Below are positions 1 through 10,213 of a stretch of 64,000 nucleotides of DNA, piece after piece. The position numbers and the translations under genes are program-made. The DNA is taken from positions 47,337,652 through 47,401,651 of the forward strand of contig JASWHV010000012.1 in the NCBI GenBank assembly GCA_030760725.1, written 5' to 3'. How positions within the stretch are numbered: the first letter of the stretch is position 1; the number at the start of each line of letters is the position of its first letter. The DNA is from Neostapfia colusana. Lineage: Eukaryota > Streptophyta > Magnoliopsida > Poales > Poaceae. Under the pieces are notes generated by a model. That model saw only the letters and a program-made list of their open reading frames with translations. It did not search any database and was not told where the DNA came from.

Positions 1-250
1 TCATCTTATAACACCCAAATCTTATATTTCTTTCAAATATGAGATATCACTACTTAGACACTTACTTCAATCCACAAATAGATTTTCTTTCAATAACTCA
101 TATTTCCCATCTTTCCATGACAGAACCCTTAGGTTGAGTCATGTAGACATTCTCATGTAAATCCCTATTGAGAAACGTTTTCTTTAAATACTTTCGGTAT
201 AATATATCACTAATGTCATTATTCTTACCTTATTAAATCTTTCAAGATTT
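1..250 (-). pseudogene. Ty1/copia reverse transcriptase remnant
   Basis: Translation of the minus strand gives a frame resembling the copia RT core: a KTFLNRDLHENVYMTQPKG-like stretch at about 120-181, which matches the family motif containing FLNGDL and VYM-QP. Just upstream, near 185-245, is a VYKSKRD-like stretch corresponding to the family's VFKTKRD block before the polymerase core. Stops and frameshifts break it in several places, so it is a fossil. RT would copy the element's RNA into DNA in cytoplasmic particles. The copia assignment is good because two family motifs occur in the right order and spacing. Confidence 0.6.
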
Positions 251-1651
251 TCTTTGAAGTCACGTTTACTCTTGTAGACCTATTACAGTCTACTGATTTG
301 GCTCCTTAGGAAACTAATGATTTCTAAATCACTAGAATGAGTGAGAATCACTCATGGCTTATTTAAATGAGGTGAGATCATCCTCAATTTGAATTTCTTA
401 ACACTTTGTTGGCTCATCATAATTTAAATGAGGCTATCGTCACTCTTCATCATTATTGATCACTAATGATGAAGAATCAACCACAGGCATTGTGACGACA
501 ATGTCTTGCATTATTGACACAACAACAGCAAGGCATCATAAAGAATGACTCTTAAAATAGAATTGGTTACATGCCCCACTTATTTTTAAGGTCAGTGTCT
601 TTAGACGTCAAACTCCCACTGATTTGGTGGTCTTTTGAGAAGATTGCATGTCTTATTTCTAAATAATATAAATGATAAAACTTAGTCTTATCAAATAGCC
701 AAAAAATTGATAACTTACTTTCTTAATATCAAGCTCAACAAGCCCATAAGATGACAACTTACTCTCTTAATATCGATCTTACCATTATTTGAGTTTACTA
801 TCTTAATCAAAAAAGTCCCACACTCATCAAAATAAATAGTGTGAGTTTCTTAAAGCAATAATTGAGACGATGATTATAACGAGCAACTTAATAAAACCTG
901 ATTTAAAAACAAGAACTTAATTGGCGAGGTCGAATGACTAATTATAGATATTACCATATCCATTTGTTAATTGTGCTATCTTCCTCTAGTGACTCAAGAA
1001 AAGGTCTAGGAAATAGTCATAATTCTTATTGGTTTAGGTATTAGAGATATAATTGTACTCCCTCTTATCTCATAGATCATTCTTATCGTAATGCATACAA
1101 TGCATCATTCTAAATCTGAAAGAATCTCGACAGTCTAAGAGGTGAGAATGTCTTAATATGAGAATATCTTTGTCCAAGGATCTTACAATCCTCCCGGCAT
1201 GAGCATGCCATGATTTCGAATATAGTTCAGAAAACTTATATATGAGGAGATATTTTTATCACTTAATTATGAAAACATTCCTTAATACTAACGGGAGTAC
1301 ATTCTCCTCCTTTTGGTGTTTTTCAGTTAATAAATGTTTTTTATATGCCTTTATTTAGGGACTTATATGTCACTTAAAGAAAATATTATAATTCTTTTCT
1401 TACTAATGTTCTTAACATGTTTGACATTGTCAAAATGTCAAGTCTTACTTAGATTTTCACATGAGTTTCATGTCTATTTATTTAAGTTATGAGACCATAT
1501 TACCCATCTCAAGAATATGCTCTTATAATTCACCATTACTAAATCTTTTCATAAATAGCTACTCTAAACGAGTGCTAGTATACGTATTTGAAGAGTAAGT
1601 GAACTTAATCTGATGGTTTATTAGAAATAGTGCAAATTTTGGTATTGCTCC
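1..1651 (-). mobile_element. Degenerate Ty1/copia element, pol side
   Basis: AT-rich sequence with no open frame. Read on the minus strand, the first 250 bases give a decayed copia reverse transcriptase (separate entry). From about 250 to 1600 I can no longer follow coding sequence, apart from scattered copia-like stretches. The coding direction puts the 3' end of the element left of the window and its 5' part to the right. A younger solo LTR interrupts it at 1652-2748. Lineage within copia cannot be assigned. Confidence 0.55.
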
Positions 1652-1727
1652 TGTCGGTACCTGAGATATGGGGTACCCCCGCGCACAGGGTAAAATGCCT
1701 AAGGAACTCGCCCTTCTCCACAGGGAG

Positions 1728-1990
1728 AGCTCCGAAGGCGCCACGCGTCCGGCGGGGCCGGACCTCCCTCTCCTCAGAGGAGAGCTCCGGGCCCGCCATG
1801 TGGCATACAGAAGCCGGACCTCCCCCTCCGCGGGAGAGAGGCCCGAAGGCGCCGCGTGTCCAGCGGGGCCAGACCTCCCTCTCCTCAGAGGAGAGCTCCG
1901 GGCCCGCCACGTGGCCAGCAGAAGCCGGACCTCCCCCTCCGCGGGAGAGAGGTCCGAAGACGCCACGTGCCCCGCGGGACTGACCCTTCT
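1728..1990. repeat. 111-bp tandem repeat inside the solo LTR
   Basis: About two and a half copies of a GC-rich unit. The motif GACCTCCCTCTCCTCAGAGG recurs at 1761 and 1872, giving a period of 111 bases. Related half-units starting GACCTCCCCCTCCGCGGGAG occur between them. Long overlapping open frames on both strands here result from the GC-rich repetition and are not genes. Confidence 0.8.
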
Positions 1991-2424
1991 CTTCTATGAG
2001 AAGGGCTCCGGGCCCACCACGTGGCAGCAGATCGACGCTGCCTGCCCCGAGTGATAGGCAGCGGGCGTAAATACGCCCCATACCTTGCCCGTACATGGTA
2101 TTCAAGGCCCGCGTCTTCCCAAGACGCGGAAACGCGGAGCACGCGTCTGTCAGGTGTCGTTGCGCCCAGTCGCATCACAGACTGGCGCGCGGTGTTAGAA
2201 CCTGTCAGCCAATAAACACCGCGACAAGACAACCCATGCCGCTTGCGCCGTCATCAACCGCTACGACGGGCATGCGGCATGGGCAGGGCGGCAAGATGAA
2301 GACTCAGAAGCCTTCGGTCAGAGACAACTACCGGCATAACTGCAGATACGGTAGATAATAGACAATCTTCCCGGGACCACCTGTCGGATCCCGGCTCCCC
2401 TTGTAAGCCACCCGAGTCTTGGAC

Positions 2425-2432
2425 TATAAAAG
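2425..2432 (+). promoter_or_regulatory. TATA-like box of the solo LTR
   Basis: TATAAAAG lies about 770 bp into the LTR, where the U3/R transition of a 1.1-kb LTR could be. It is followed by a G/C-rich stretch. Assigned on motif and position alone. Confidence 0.45.
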
Positions 2433-3079
2433 GCTCGGGTAAGCGTCGATAGCAAGGGTTCGCATTTTGCAACTCATACGCTAGCCATACACTCTCAAGG
2501 TGTAACTCACCCCCAAGCTCAGGCCTCCGGCCCTGAGCAGCAAGCAATACAGCGAGCTCCATAGCTCGCCGTGGACGTAGGGTTTTACGCTCCGGCGGCC
2601 TGAACCACGTAAAACTCGCCGTGTCAAGCTCTTACTAACTCGTTCCATCCGCGCAAGCTCTCCGCTAGGAACTAGCCCCTCCGAAAAAAGAACCTCCGCG
2701 GGCTGCCCAGTGCAGGCCCGGGGGAAGTGTCGACCGCACACTTCGACAGCTCCCCTTATAACCTCAACTTACTAAGATTTCATAGATATGAGAAAGTTAT
2801 TAAGAGCATATGATATACACATAAATTTTCCTGTCAAGAGACTTAATTTCTGAAATCAAAATGAAAGTCACAGAAAAACTTTCATTATCTGATAGAACAA
2901 ATTCAGAAATAAATCTGAATCAATCTTAAACATAACTACTGAGTTAATCTTTAACAAAATATGTATTGATTAATTCATCATTGATCAAATTAATCACACA
3001 TATTACTTAATACCTTACTAATAATTTATTATGAATAAATGCTTATAAAATAAAACATAAATATATATCTAAAAGAAAT

Positions 3080-3440
3080 ATTATATTTTGTCTTTCACAT
3101 TGGCTACTTGACAAAATACAATATTCAAAACACCTTAAAACTTAGAATTTTGTTTTTCACGTTAGCTACACGATAAAATTTTAACTTAACAATATAGTCA
3201 ACATATAAATATTATTTTTATCTTTCACGTTGGCTACTTGACAAAATACAATACTTAAATCTCTTAAAACATAAAATTTTGTCTTTAACATTGGTTACTC
3301 GACAAAATTTACTTAACAATAGAATAAAAATAAGGTGTTTTGTCTTTCACGTTGGCTAGTTGACAAAATACAGTACTGAAAACATCTTAAAACATAGGAA
3401 ATTTTGACTTTCACGTTGGCTACTTGACAAAATTTTCAAT
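3080..3440. repeat. Array of six hairpins with arms ATTTTGTC / GACAAAAT
   Basis: Six imperfect inverted repeats, near 3086-3117, 3148-3180, 3214-3246, 3280-3308, 3339-3367 and 3402-3432. Most have arms of about 8 bp (ATTTTGTC and GACAAAAT); the one near 3214 has weaker arms. All enclose a 17-base loop close to TTTCACGTTGGCTACTT. The spacers differ in length and sequence, so this is not a simple tandem satellite. Confidence 0.75.
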
Positions 3441-3465
3441 GACGAAATAATTATCATGCTTATCC

Positions 3466-3970
3466 AATTATTCTTTTAATTAAACTTTCACGTTGTATCC
3501 AGTTTAATTAAAATAATACTTAACCTGATAACTTACAGTAGCAGCGGAAGGTTACTAAAATCTTACTAAACTTAATAACTTAATCATCTCATAACATATA
3601 AAATACTTAGCGATACTCATAATTTTACTGAAATTATGTATATGTACATCATATACACCCAAAATTTATTAAAAACTTACTGACCTTCATCATGATGATT
3701 TCATCATGGTTACGTTTCGATTTAATCAGAAAATCAACTTATGAGACAATAATTGAAACATAATAACTCAACATAGTTAAGCATTAATTCTAAATCACCG
3801 TTGCGCAGATATAAAAAATGCTTAAATTAACTTAATAACTCATTAAGTCATAGTAAAATTTGTCATCAACGTTGGTTAGAAGATGAAATTACTATGCAAA
3901 ACTATGCTAAATAACTATTCTAATCAAATTTTCATGTTGGTGAAAACTTGAATTAGAAATAACACGATAA
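3466..3970. repeat. Three further hairpins with different arms around a related loop
   Basis: Near 3472-3515 the arms are TTTTAATTAAACT and AGTTTAATTAAAA, with a loop containing CACGTTG. Near 3840-3888 arms related to CATAGTAAAATTTG enclose CAACGTTGG. Near 3916-3960 arms related to CTAATCAAATTTT enclose CATGTTGG. The arms differ from those at 3080-3440, but the loop core (CAACGT/CACGTTG) is kept. Confidence 0.65.
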
Positions 3971-4537
3971 GAACTTAATACAGCGGAAGAATTTACTTAA
4001 CTCATTAATATGCCTCATACTTAATATTAATTTATAAATCACAATAGTTCTGGATGACTCAATTACTAAATTATAGCAGTTTTAATTTAGAAAATCCTGT
4101 CCATACTTACTACTGATTTTCTAATATCAAAAGTCTGGAACACTTATATTGTACTAATTTCTAACTCAGAATATCCAAAAAGTTAATTATACTAATTAGT
4201 TTGGGAAAAGATACACTCACTGTTCTTACAAATTTTCCAAATTATAGGAATTTGAAATTCTTATCATTCCCCTAAATTTTCAAATTATTGTGATTTAGAA
4301 AATTTCTCTAAATTTTCTTCCACGGCAATAATTTTTGCTTAATTGACTAAATAGCTGATGAGCCCATGGCCCAAAACTTACTTTATTGAGTGTTTTTTTC
4401 TTAACTGTGGTCAACTCAGTGGGGAAACCAGCCCACTACTGGGCTTTGCGCATGAACGCTGGCCTAGACAAGAAAAACTAGGCCGAGTTCCTTACCAGCA
4501 TCTGGGCTGATTTGCAGTCCAACAGTTAAAGATCTGA

Positions 4538-4800
4538 GAATTTTTTTTATTTTTAGCACCGTACAAAAATCATCTTTTATTAATAGCATCTAGAATTTTT
4601 TTTACTGAAATAGCCACCCGTCGTCCACGGGATGGACGATTTGTCCATGTGGACAACAAATCGTCCATGCCATGGACGATTGGGCCACGTAGACCACCCA
4701 GTCGTCCACCCCGTGGACGACAGGGCCACATGGACGACCCTGTCGTCCACGTGGTAGACGACAGGGTCACGTAAGCCAGTCGTCCACCGCGTGGACGACA
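4538..4800 (+). repeat. Left TIR of the MULE, with GTCGTCCAC/GTGGACGAC motifs
   Basis: Inverted match to 13758-14017. The outer 80 bp are AT-rich. The inner part from 4618 carries palindromic units such as GTCGTCCACCCCGTGGACGAC-type pairs at about 4619-4641, 4662-4680, 4701-4721, 4742-4762 and 4780-4800. The TIR is therefore itself a motif array. Confidence 0.85.
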
Positions 4801-5165
4801 AAATTCGTCTACAGCAAATGGGCTGATATTAGCACTTTAGCTCCTATTTAAAAATACTTAGAGACATTTTTACAAATTTTTTTACAGAAGTAAATGTAGA
4901 ATACTGTGTTGATTTTATGTAATGTTAATAATATGACTTTTGTTTAATAGATGATATGTTATGTAATTTTGAATTATGCAATACGATCACAAGTTTGAAT
5001 ATTGAATTTTGTTTGTTCGAATCGTTTTTTTTCTTTTTTAATACTTAGAGACATATTAAAAATATCTTGTTATGGAAGTAATATTGGCACAATAACACCA
5101 TCGCTTAATTAAAAACACTCGTCATTGGATACATTACGAAGTTTATTAAATAGCAAATATAGATT

Positions 5166-5822
5166 CTACTGAGTGCAACGGGGATATTTTTCCTTGCGCA
5201 ATGCATCCTGTCCAGCATCCCTTGCGTGACGTGCTCTCTCGCGTAAGCGCTCCTGTTCATCCTCTCTAGCCTGATGAGCAATACGTTCTTCCTCCTGAGA
5301 CTGGCGACGATACTTTTCCTCGAATCTTTGAAGTTTTTCCTGACGTTTGCGCTGACACTCCTTTTGTTCAGTCGCATCCTTCCTCTCCTGCTCAACCCAC
5401 TTTCGTACTCCATCTTGTAGTGGAACTTGTCCCAAACAGCTCTATGCATCGCGTGTACGTACTCAACGTCTTCCGCTATTTGTTCATTGTCGATGTACTG
5501 TGTAAACTTACAAAGGGGCGGTGGGCACTGCATGATTAATGATGTGTTGTTTTGAAAATTTGAGATAAAATGTGAATGCGAAATTCATAGACCTATGAAG
5601 TAGATATGTTACCTGACGTCTACCATTCAGAAGAAATGGTGTGGTCCTATGGGTGGTCATATTCATAGTTGCTGCACATCCATAGCCTCAAACTGTAGGT
5701 GACCCCAGCCTTAAATCTTTTACGAACTGATAATTAGTGCCACATAGACACATTGGCGATTGTAATCCCTCTGAAACGTGAACTCTCTCTTTTTGATTGG
5801 GTGGTGAGTAAGGTGAGTCCAT
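5166..5822 (-). pseudogene. MULE cargo gene 1: GRF-like zinc finger plus coiled coil
   Basis: Two exons are visible. Exon 1 runs from ATG at 5822 to a GT donor near 5612; exon 2 runs from an AG acceptor near 5528 to a stop near 5166. Exon 1 has a Pro/Ser-rich start and then C-x-C (MCLCG). A stop near 5689 precedes a run resembling the NYEYD part of such fingers. Exon 2 opens with CPPPLCKF and IDNEQ, then shifts frame near 5400-5440 into a Glu/Arg/Gln-rich coiled coil of about 80 residues. Small proteins of GRF-like zinc-ribbon plus coiled coil are common as unknowns in plant transposon-rich DNA. The zinc-finger class is by resemblance only. The internal stop and frameshift make it a pseudogene. 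A motif array lies directly upstream. Confidence 0.5.
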
Positions 5823-5879
5823 GCCCGCGAGAGTTGAATATGTGAAGTGTGGTTGTGGCGAATGTGAGGAGTGCTCTTA

Positions 5880-6275
5880 AATAGACGATCGAAACTAGAC
5901 GACTCGTCTATCAGGTGGACAAGTCGTCTAGTATGTGGACGACTAGTCCATCAATTGTATGGCTAGTCCATCAGTTGTACGACTCGTCCATCAGTTGGAC
6001 GACTCGTCCACTAGGTGGACGAGTCGTCCAGTAGGTGGACGAATAGTCCATCAGTTGTACGAATAATTCATCAGTTGTATGACTCGTCCATCAGTTGTAC
6101 AACTCGTCCACCAGATGGACGACTAGTCGTCTAGTAGGTGGACGAGTCGTCCAGTAGGTGGGCGACTAGTCGTCTATTAGGTGGATGAGTCGTCCAGTAG
6201 GTGGGCGACTAGTCGTCTATTAGGTGGACGAGTCGTCCACCTGGTGGACGAGTCGTCCACCTGGTGGACGAGTCG
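5880..6275. repeat. About 20-bp motif array upstream of cargo gene 1
   Basis: Roughly twenty diverged copies of a 20-bp unit whose best form is GTGGACGAGTCGTCCA plus a 4-base linker (for example CTAG, GTAG or CCTG). Many copies are self-complementary. The array starts about 60 bp upstream of the ATG of cargo gene 1, at its presumed promoter. The core GTGGACGA/TCGTCCAC is the same as in the TIRs. Confidence 0.9.
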
Positions 6276-6539
6276 TTCAATTAAAAGTCCCTAGTGATTG
6301 TTGCAAAATGGATAATTTGTATTTCAAACCACCGATAATGGTTGATTTCACTTTAGTGCGAACGTCATAGAACACTAGTAGTTCCTCTCGTCCATGTTTA
6401 TTAAAATTCGATGTAGAAGATCATACATTAGAAGAATATTTTGCGAGCATACATGTTGTTGCACATTAGTGAAACCTAGTTTTAATGGAGGTTTGGCTTG
6501 TGGTGAGGACATTCACAATCCCTGTTGTTGCACACAGGC

Positions 6540-6862
6540 ATAGCATCTATGTACTCGAATAGCTATGACTCCATTTCCGCAAGTTAGCAACCATCTCTCG
6601 GTTTTGATCTTGTAAATATTTAATGTAATTTTCAGTTGGCTTGATTGGCAGTGGGTCAACTCAGAGTGTGTATCCGCAGTTATCGCCATCGAAGTAGCAC
6701 TTGTCAAATATCAATAAAGGTCAAAAATGATAATCTTGCAGCTCAAAAATAATATGTATTTTGAACTTACTCTACCGTTAGGACAATGAAAGAATCGACG
6801 ACCGCTGCCCTCCCTTCCATCAAGATCACAACGGCATTTGGGTCACTCTTCTTTCGTGCCAT
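6540..6862 (-). pseudogene. MULE cargo gene 2: second small C-x-C zinc-finger gene
   Basis: The likely start is ATG at 6862 (MARKKSD). After a one-base frameshift comes PKCRCDLDG followed by RRFFHCPNGR, a zinc-binding C-x-C...H/C pattern of GRF type. A GTAAGT donor lies near 6772. The second exon, near 6709-6540, gives CYFDGDNCGYTL with Cys pairs, an in-frame TGA where Trp would be usual, then a helical stretch (YIKYLQDQNREMVANL) and a stop. Spacing and motif order parallel cargo gene 1, so the two are probably distant paralogues. A short motif array lies just upstream (7067-7165). The function is unknown. Confidence 0.5.
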
Positions 6863-7066
6863 CATATAAACGAAGAGGATTGAACACACCAAAATCAGTC
6901 TTACTTAAGCAGGAACCTGTCTACTACTGGTTCATACCACTCAGAACGCACCGATCTAATGCTTTCCACTCATATACTACCACGACTTCTGCTCACCATT
7001 GTTTTTGTACTCTCTTCATTCACTCTCAGTTCATAATGGTGACTCTTGCGGCGTTGTGACTTTTAT

Positions 7067-7165
7067 AGGGCGACTATCGTCCACCCCGTGGACGACTCGT
7101 TTACTATATGGACCAGTCGCCCATGTCCTGGACGACTCGTCCAACTCGTTAACGATTTTGAATCC
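7067..7165. repeat. Short motif array upstream of cargo gene 2
   Basis: Four to five diverged copies of the same core as in the TIRs and at 5880-6275, including TCGTCCACCCCGTGGACGAC at about 7078 and TGGACGACTCGTCCA at about 7131. It lies about 200 bp upstream of the presumed start of cargo gene 2 and downstream of the PMD gene's 3' end. Confidence 0.8.
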
Positions 7166-7268
7166 GTCATCAAGAACATTTTGCTTATTTGTTGTTTGGT
7201 CTTTTGGTTTTAAAAGAGTTAATATTAAGGACACAAAGTAACGTGCAAAAAGTAGACATATAAATTAA

Positions 7269-9999
7269 TTATCTTAAAAGACATGATACATAGAGTGAAA
7301 CAAAAACAAAAATTAAATGACACAGTACATCAACGTCTAGCACGCTTCCCACGTCCCCCCTAGCAGCCCTACGCGCCGCTCGTACGTGGTCTGCATCGTA
7401 CGTTAGCGGATCAGGCGGGTTCCTTGGCCTAGGAGATCCTATCGGGGTCGCGTCCTGCACCGGTTGCGTCGGCTCCGTCGGCTCCAGAGCTCCTTGCATC
7501 TGAGGAAGCGTGTCCGCCATAGCATCGACGACATACGCTTCCCAGTCGAAGGAGACTCCCAAATTCTTCTGCATCACATCGGAACCGTAAGATGGGTCCT
7601 CGAAACCTACAAAAATTATTATTTGTTAGATTTATCAATAACTATTAATATTAATAATATGAATTAAATTGACACGTAGGACGAACGTACGACGTTGAAG
7701 GCACTACACAGAAAATAGTTTAAATTACTACGTTCAACATATTAGTAAAAATGAAAAGTCTTTCTATGTCGTACCTGGTGTCTGAACGGACGCTGACGGT
7801 GGAACAGTCGTCGTCAGTGTGAAGAACTTGTGTTGTACGGAGGAGTCTTGACGACAAGACTCCGTGCACGACAGAGACATGTGCTTCATGGCGTCGGCCA
7901 TGTACTTATGCATTTTCTTCCAGGTCATTACGTTCTCTTGTGCCGGGATGTGCAAGCCCAGCTCCGCCCTTTCGACCATCGCTCTCGCATCGATCTCGGC
8001 ACTTCTAAGCATCTGAAACTGCAAAGGATAAAATATATATAATACGAATTATAAGAAAACTTACACAACTCTGAAAAGAGTAATACGAAACTTACCGCAA
8101 CTAAAGTGTTACGATATCTGTGTGGAGGGTAAGTGTCAGTAGTCGACACGACGTGTGCCTCCGGCTCTGCTAGAACGTACGATACTCGCGTACGTGTAGG
8201 AGAGGCGTACCAACATAGGTACTCCTAGTAGGACTCCGCGGTGAACGGGAACGCATCCGCGATAATGTCCTGAGGTGCCTCTGCTCACTGCTATACCCAA
8301 GCCTCCATGCGAGGCCATAAAACGGGCGTAGAGAAACCCTTCCTTGTGTGTCTGTGAGTAAAATATAACGTTACTCAACGATTAAAATTTATGTAAGTTA
8401 AATATAGAAATAAAAGAAACTACTTACGTGTGTGCAGTAGGCAGAACAGGGAGGCCCCTAGGAACTGAGAAGACTTGCCGCCGCCCGAATTGTCGCATGA
8501 CTCTGTGAGGGGAGTACTCCTCCACGCACATGTCGTACACGAAAGCATTTCATGTTCACCACACGTCCACATCTCTCGTGCACAACGACAACAAGCCAGC
8601 GGGTGCACGACGCTCCACAGCCTCGTACGAAAACGGAGTCCATATGACGTCGATGTCAGCCTGTAGGCGATCAAACGACATCGTATACTCCGGGTAACCC
8701 CTGTGCACCGTGTCGTCAGCCCAAGTACGCTACAAAATAGAAAATATTATAACGAAACAAATAGCTATGTTAAGAATGAACATATATGTATTACAAGTTA
8801 ACATACCCTGAGTTGAATCCACAATGTGCCCATCATTGGCCTGTCCTCCTCGGTGTTCCCGTACAAGGCATCACCGTAGGGGGTGACATCCACCCTAGGC
8901 CGACATATTGAGAACCGCTCGTACGCCCAGAGGATCAGCAACAACGGACACCCAGACAGTATGCCATCCACCGTCACCTATGAACAATAGAAATATTAAA
9001 AGTCACTTGATTAGGACATGTCAATTTAAGAAATATTTAAACAATTTGTTGTTAGTAACTTACCTTTGTACACGTCGTACAAAGACCTTGATACATAGCC
9101 GCTAGCACAGCTGAACCCCAACTGTATTGCGGAACTACATGAGGGGGATTGTTCACTATCTCTCAGACAAGGTAGATAAGGCGTTTGTCGACCGTGTCCC
9201 TGTGTGAGTCTGTGAACAGGATCCACCCAAAAAGCCACAGAAGGCACGCCTCTAAGTGTCTGGAGATAGTGTAGTCATCCTCGTCCGGGTGGATGTTCTC
9301 AGGCTTAAAGGAACAAAAAAACGTATTATTACAATTATTACTCATGAAGGCATATTATACATAAAATCCAACTAAACTTACCTCGTACTGCTACAACCAA
9401 GTCTTTGGCGGACCGTGCTCTTGTCTGTCTGTGATCGGTCTCACCGGACCGTGCCTCAGAGTGTACCTCGGCTGTAGTACGACGCTAAAGAAATGGGCCT
9501 GTAAGTCCTCACGCCAACCGTCCAAGAAGTATGGCTTACAAACAGCATGCCTATGAGCGGAAGGCCTAACAGGTACGACATGTCCTGGAGCGCATTGTCA
9601 TCTCCCCACAAGGCATGTGGAAAGTGTGTGTCTCCAGTCTCCATCGGTCGACCAGCGTAGTAAGTAGGGAACGGTCATAGGTTAGTTGCGGGAACTTTTC
9701 TTTAGACCGTTCCATTACCTGGAGCTCCAACATTCTACACAGTGGTACGAGCCCCGCTGCACTCAACCTGCAATACACAATATGAAAATATTACCAAACA
9801 ATCTAACAATATTTGAACTATTTAATTATAAACATTCGTACCTGTCAATCCACCTATCGTCTAGGTGTAACAGCGCCTTCGGCACCCTCGGCCATACCTT
9901 GGTAAGTTCGACTCCTTGAACACTGCTCAAGTACGAGTGGTGTCGAGCGTCGAACTGAGCGTCCAAGAGCTCGTAAGTGCCACTATCACCTGCAGCCAT
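7269..9999 (-). pseudogene. Plant mobile domain (PMD) gene carried by the MULE, eight exons
   Basis: Consensus splice sites mark exons at 9842-9999, 9382-9767, 9064-9303, 8807-8977, 8428-8729, 8096-8351, 7775-8018 and about 7269-7606. The start ATG is at 9999 (MAAGDSGTYELLD). Exon 2 holds the signature LVDRWRLETHTFHMPCGEM followed by YLLGLPLIG. Exon 3 has FGWILFTDSH, DTVDKRLIY and YSWGSAVLAAMYQGL. Exon 4 (SGCPLLLILWAYERF) is intact, as is exon 7. This is the PMD (aminotransferase-like) family, which includes the cellular MAIN and MAIL1 proteins that act in gene and transposon silencing. Lesions are about two frameshifts in exon 2 and seven in-frame stops (one in exon 2, one in exon 3, two in exon 5, three in exon 6). 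There is also a C6 slip near 7360 that decides the stop. Most stops look like C-to-T changes of CGA or CAG. Confidence 0.85.
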
Positions 10000-10213
10000 G
10001 GCTGCAGGTTTAAAATATATTAAACTGATAGTCATTCATACGTAGGTTTCATCGGTTGCTAGTAAATAAAACAACAAAAATTGTAGGTACGAAGAAATTA
10101 TGAACTTATGCAACTTCTTAACCAACGATATTGTTCTTAAACAACAAAATCCGTAATACATGATGAGGTTACATCAAAAAGATTAAGGTAAAAAAATTGA
10201 CTAAAAAAAGAAA

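Larger units (their letters stand above)
1652..2748 (+). mobile_element. Solo LTR, probably Ty3/gypsy
   Basis: A 1,097-bp GC-rich block sits in AT-rich surroundings. It begins TGTCGGTACC and ends CTTCGACA, giving a TGTCG/CGACA terminal inverted repeat. It is flanked by a perfect 5-bp direct repeat, gctcc (1647-1651 and 2749-2753), the target-site duplication of an LTR element. No internal domain is present, so this is a solo LTR left by LTR-LTR recombination. The TATA-like box at 2425 suggests plus-strand orientation. The terminal sequence resembles Tat-type gypsy LTRs of grasses, but that lineage call is from memory of typical ends and is weak. Confidence 0.85.
2754..4528 (-). mobile_element. 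AT-rich remainder of the degenerate copia element or its flank
   Basis: No readable ORF on either strand. This continues the sequence interrupted by the solo LTR. It holds the hairpin array described separately, two copies of a CAGCGGAAG motif (near 3543 and 3982), and at 4340-4528 a more GC-rich piece that may be LTR-derived. The MULE is inserted at 4529-4537. I can see no primer-binding site and cannot set the 5' limit of the old element. Confidence 0.35.

Noticed and set aside
1559..2232. Several overlapping open frames of 115-166 codons on both strands
   Set aside because: They fall in GC-rich 111-bp repeats of a solo LTR, have no known motif and lack stops only because of base composition.
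5880..6275. Regular short repeats that could be taken for a CRISPR array
   Set aside because: Units are about 20 bp with 4-base linkers rather than conserved repeats with unique spacers, and the DNA is eukaryotic transposon DNA.
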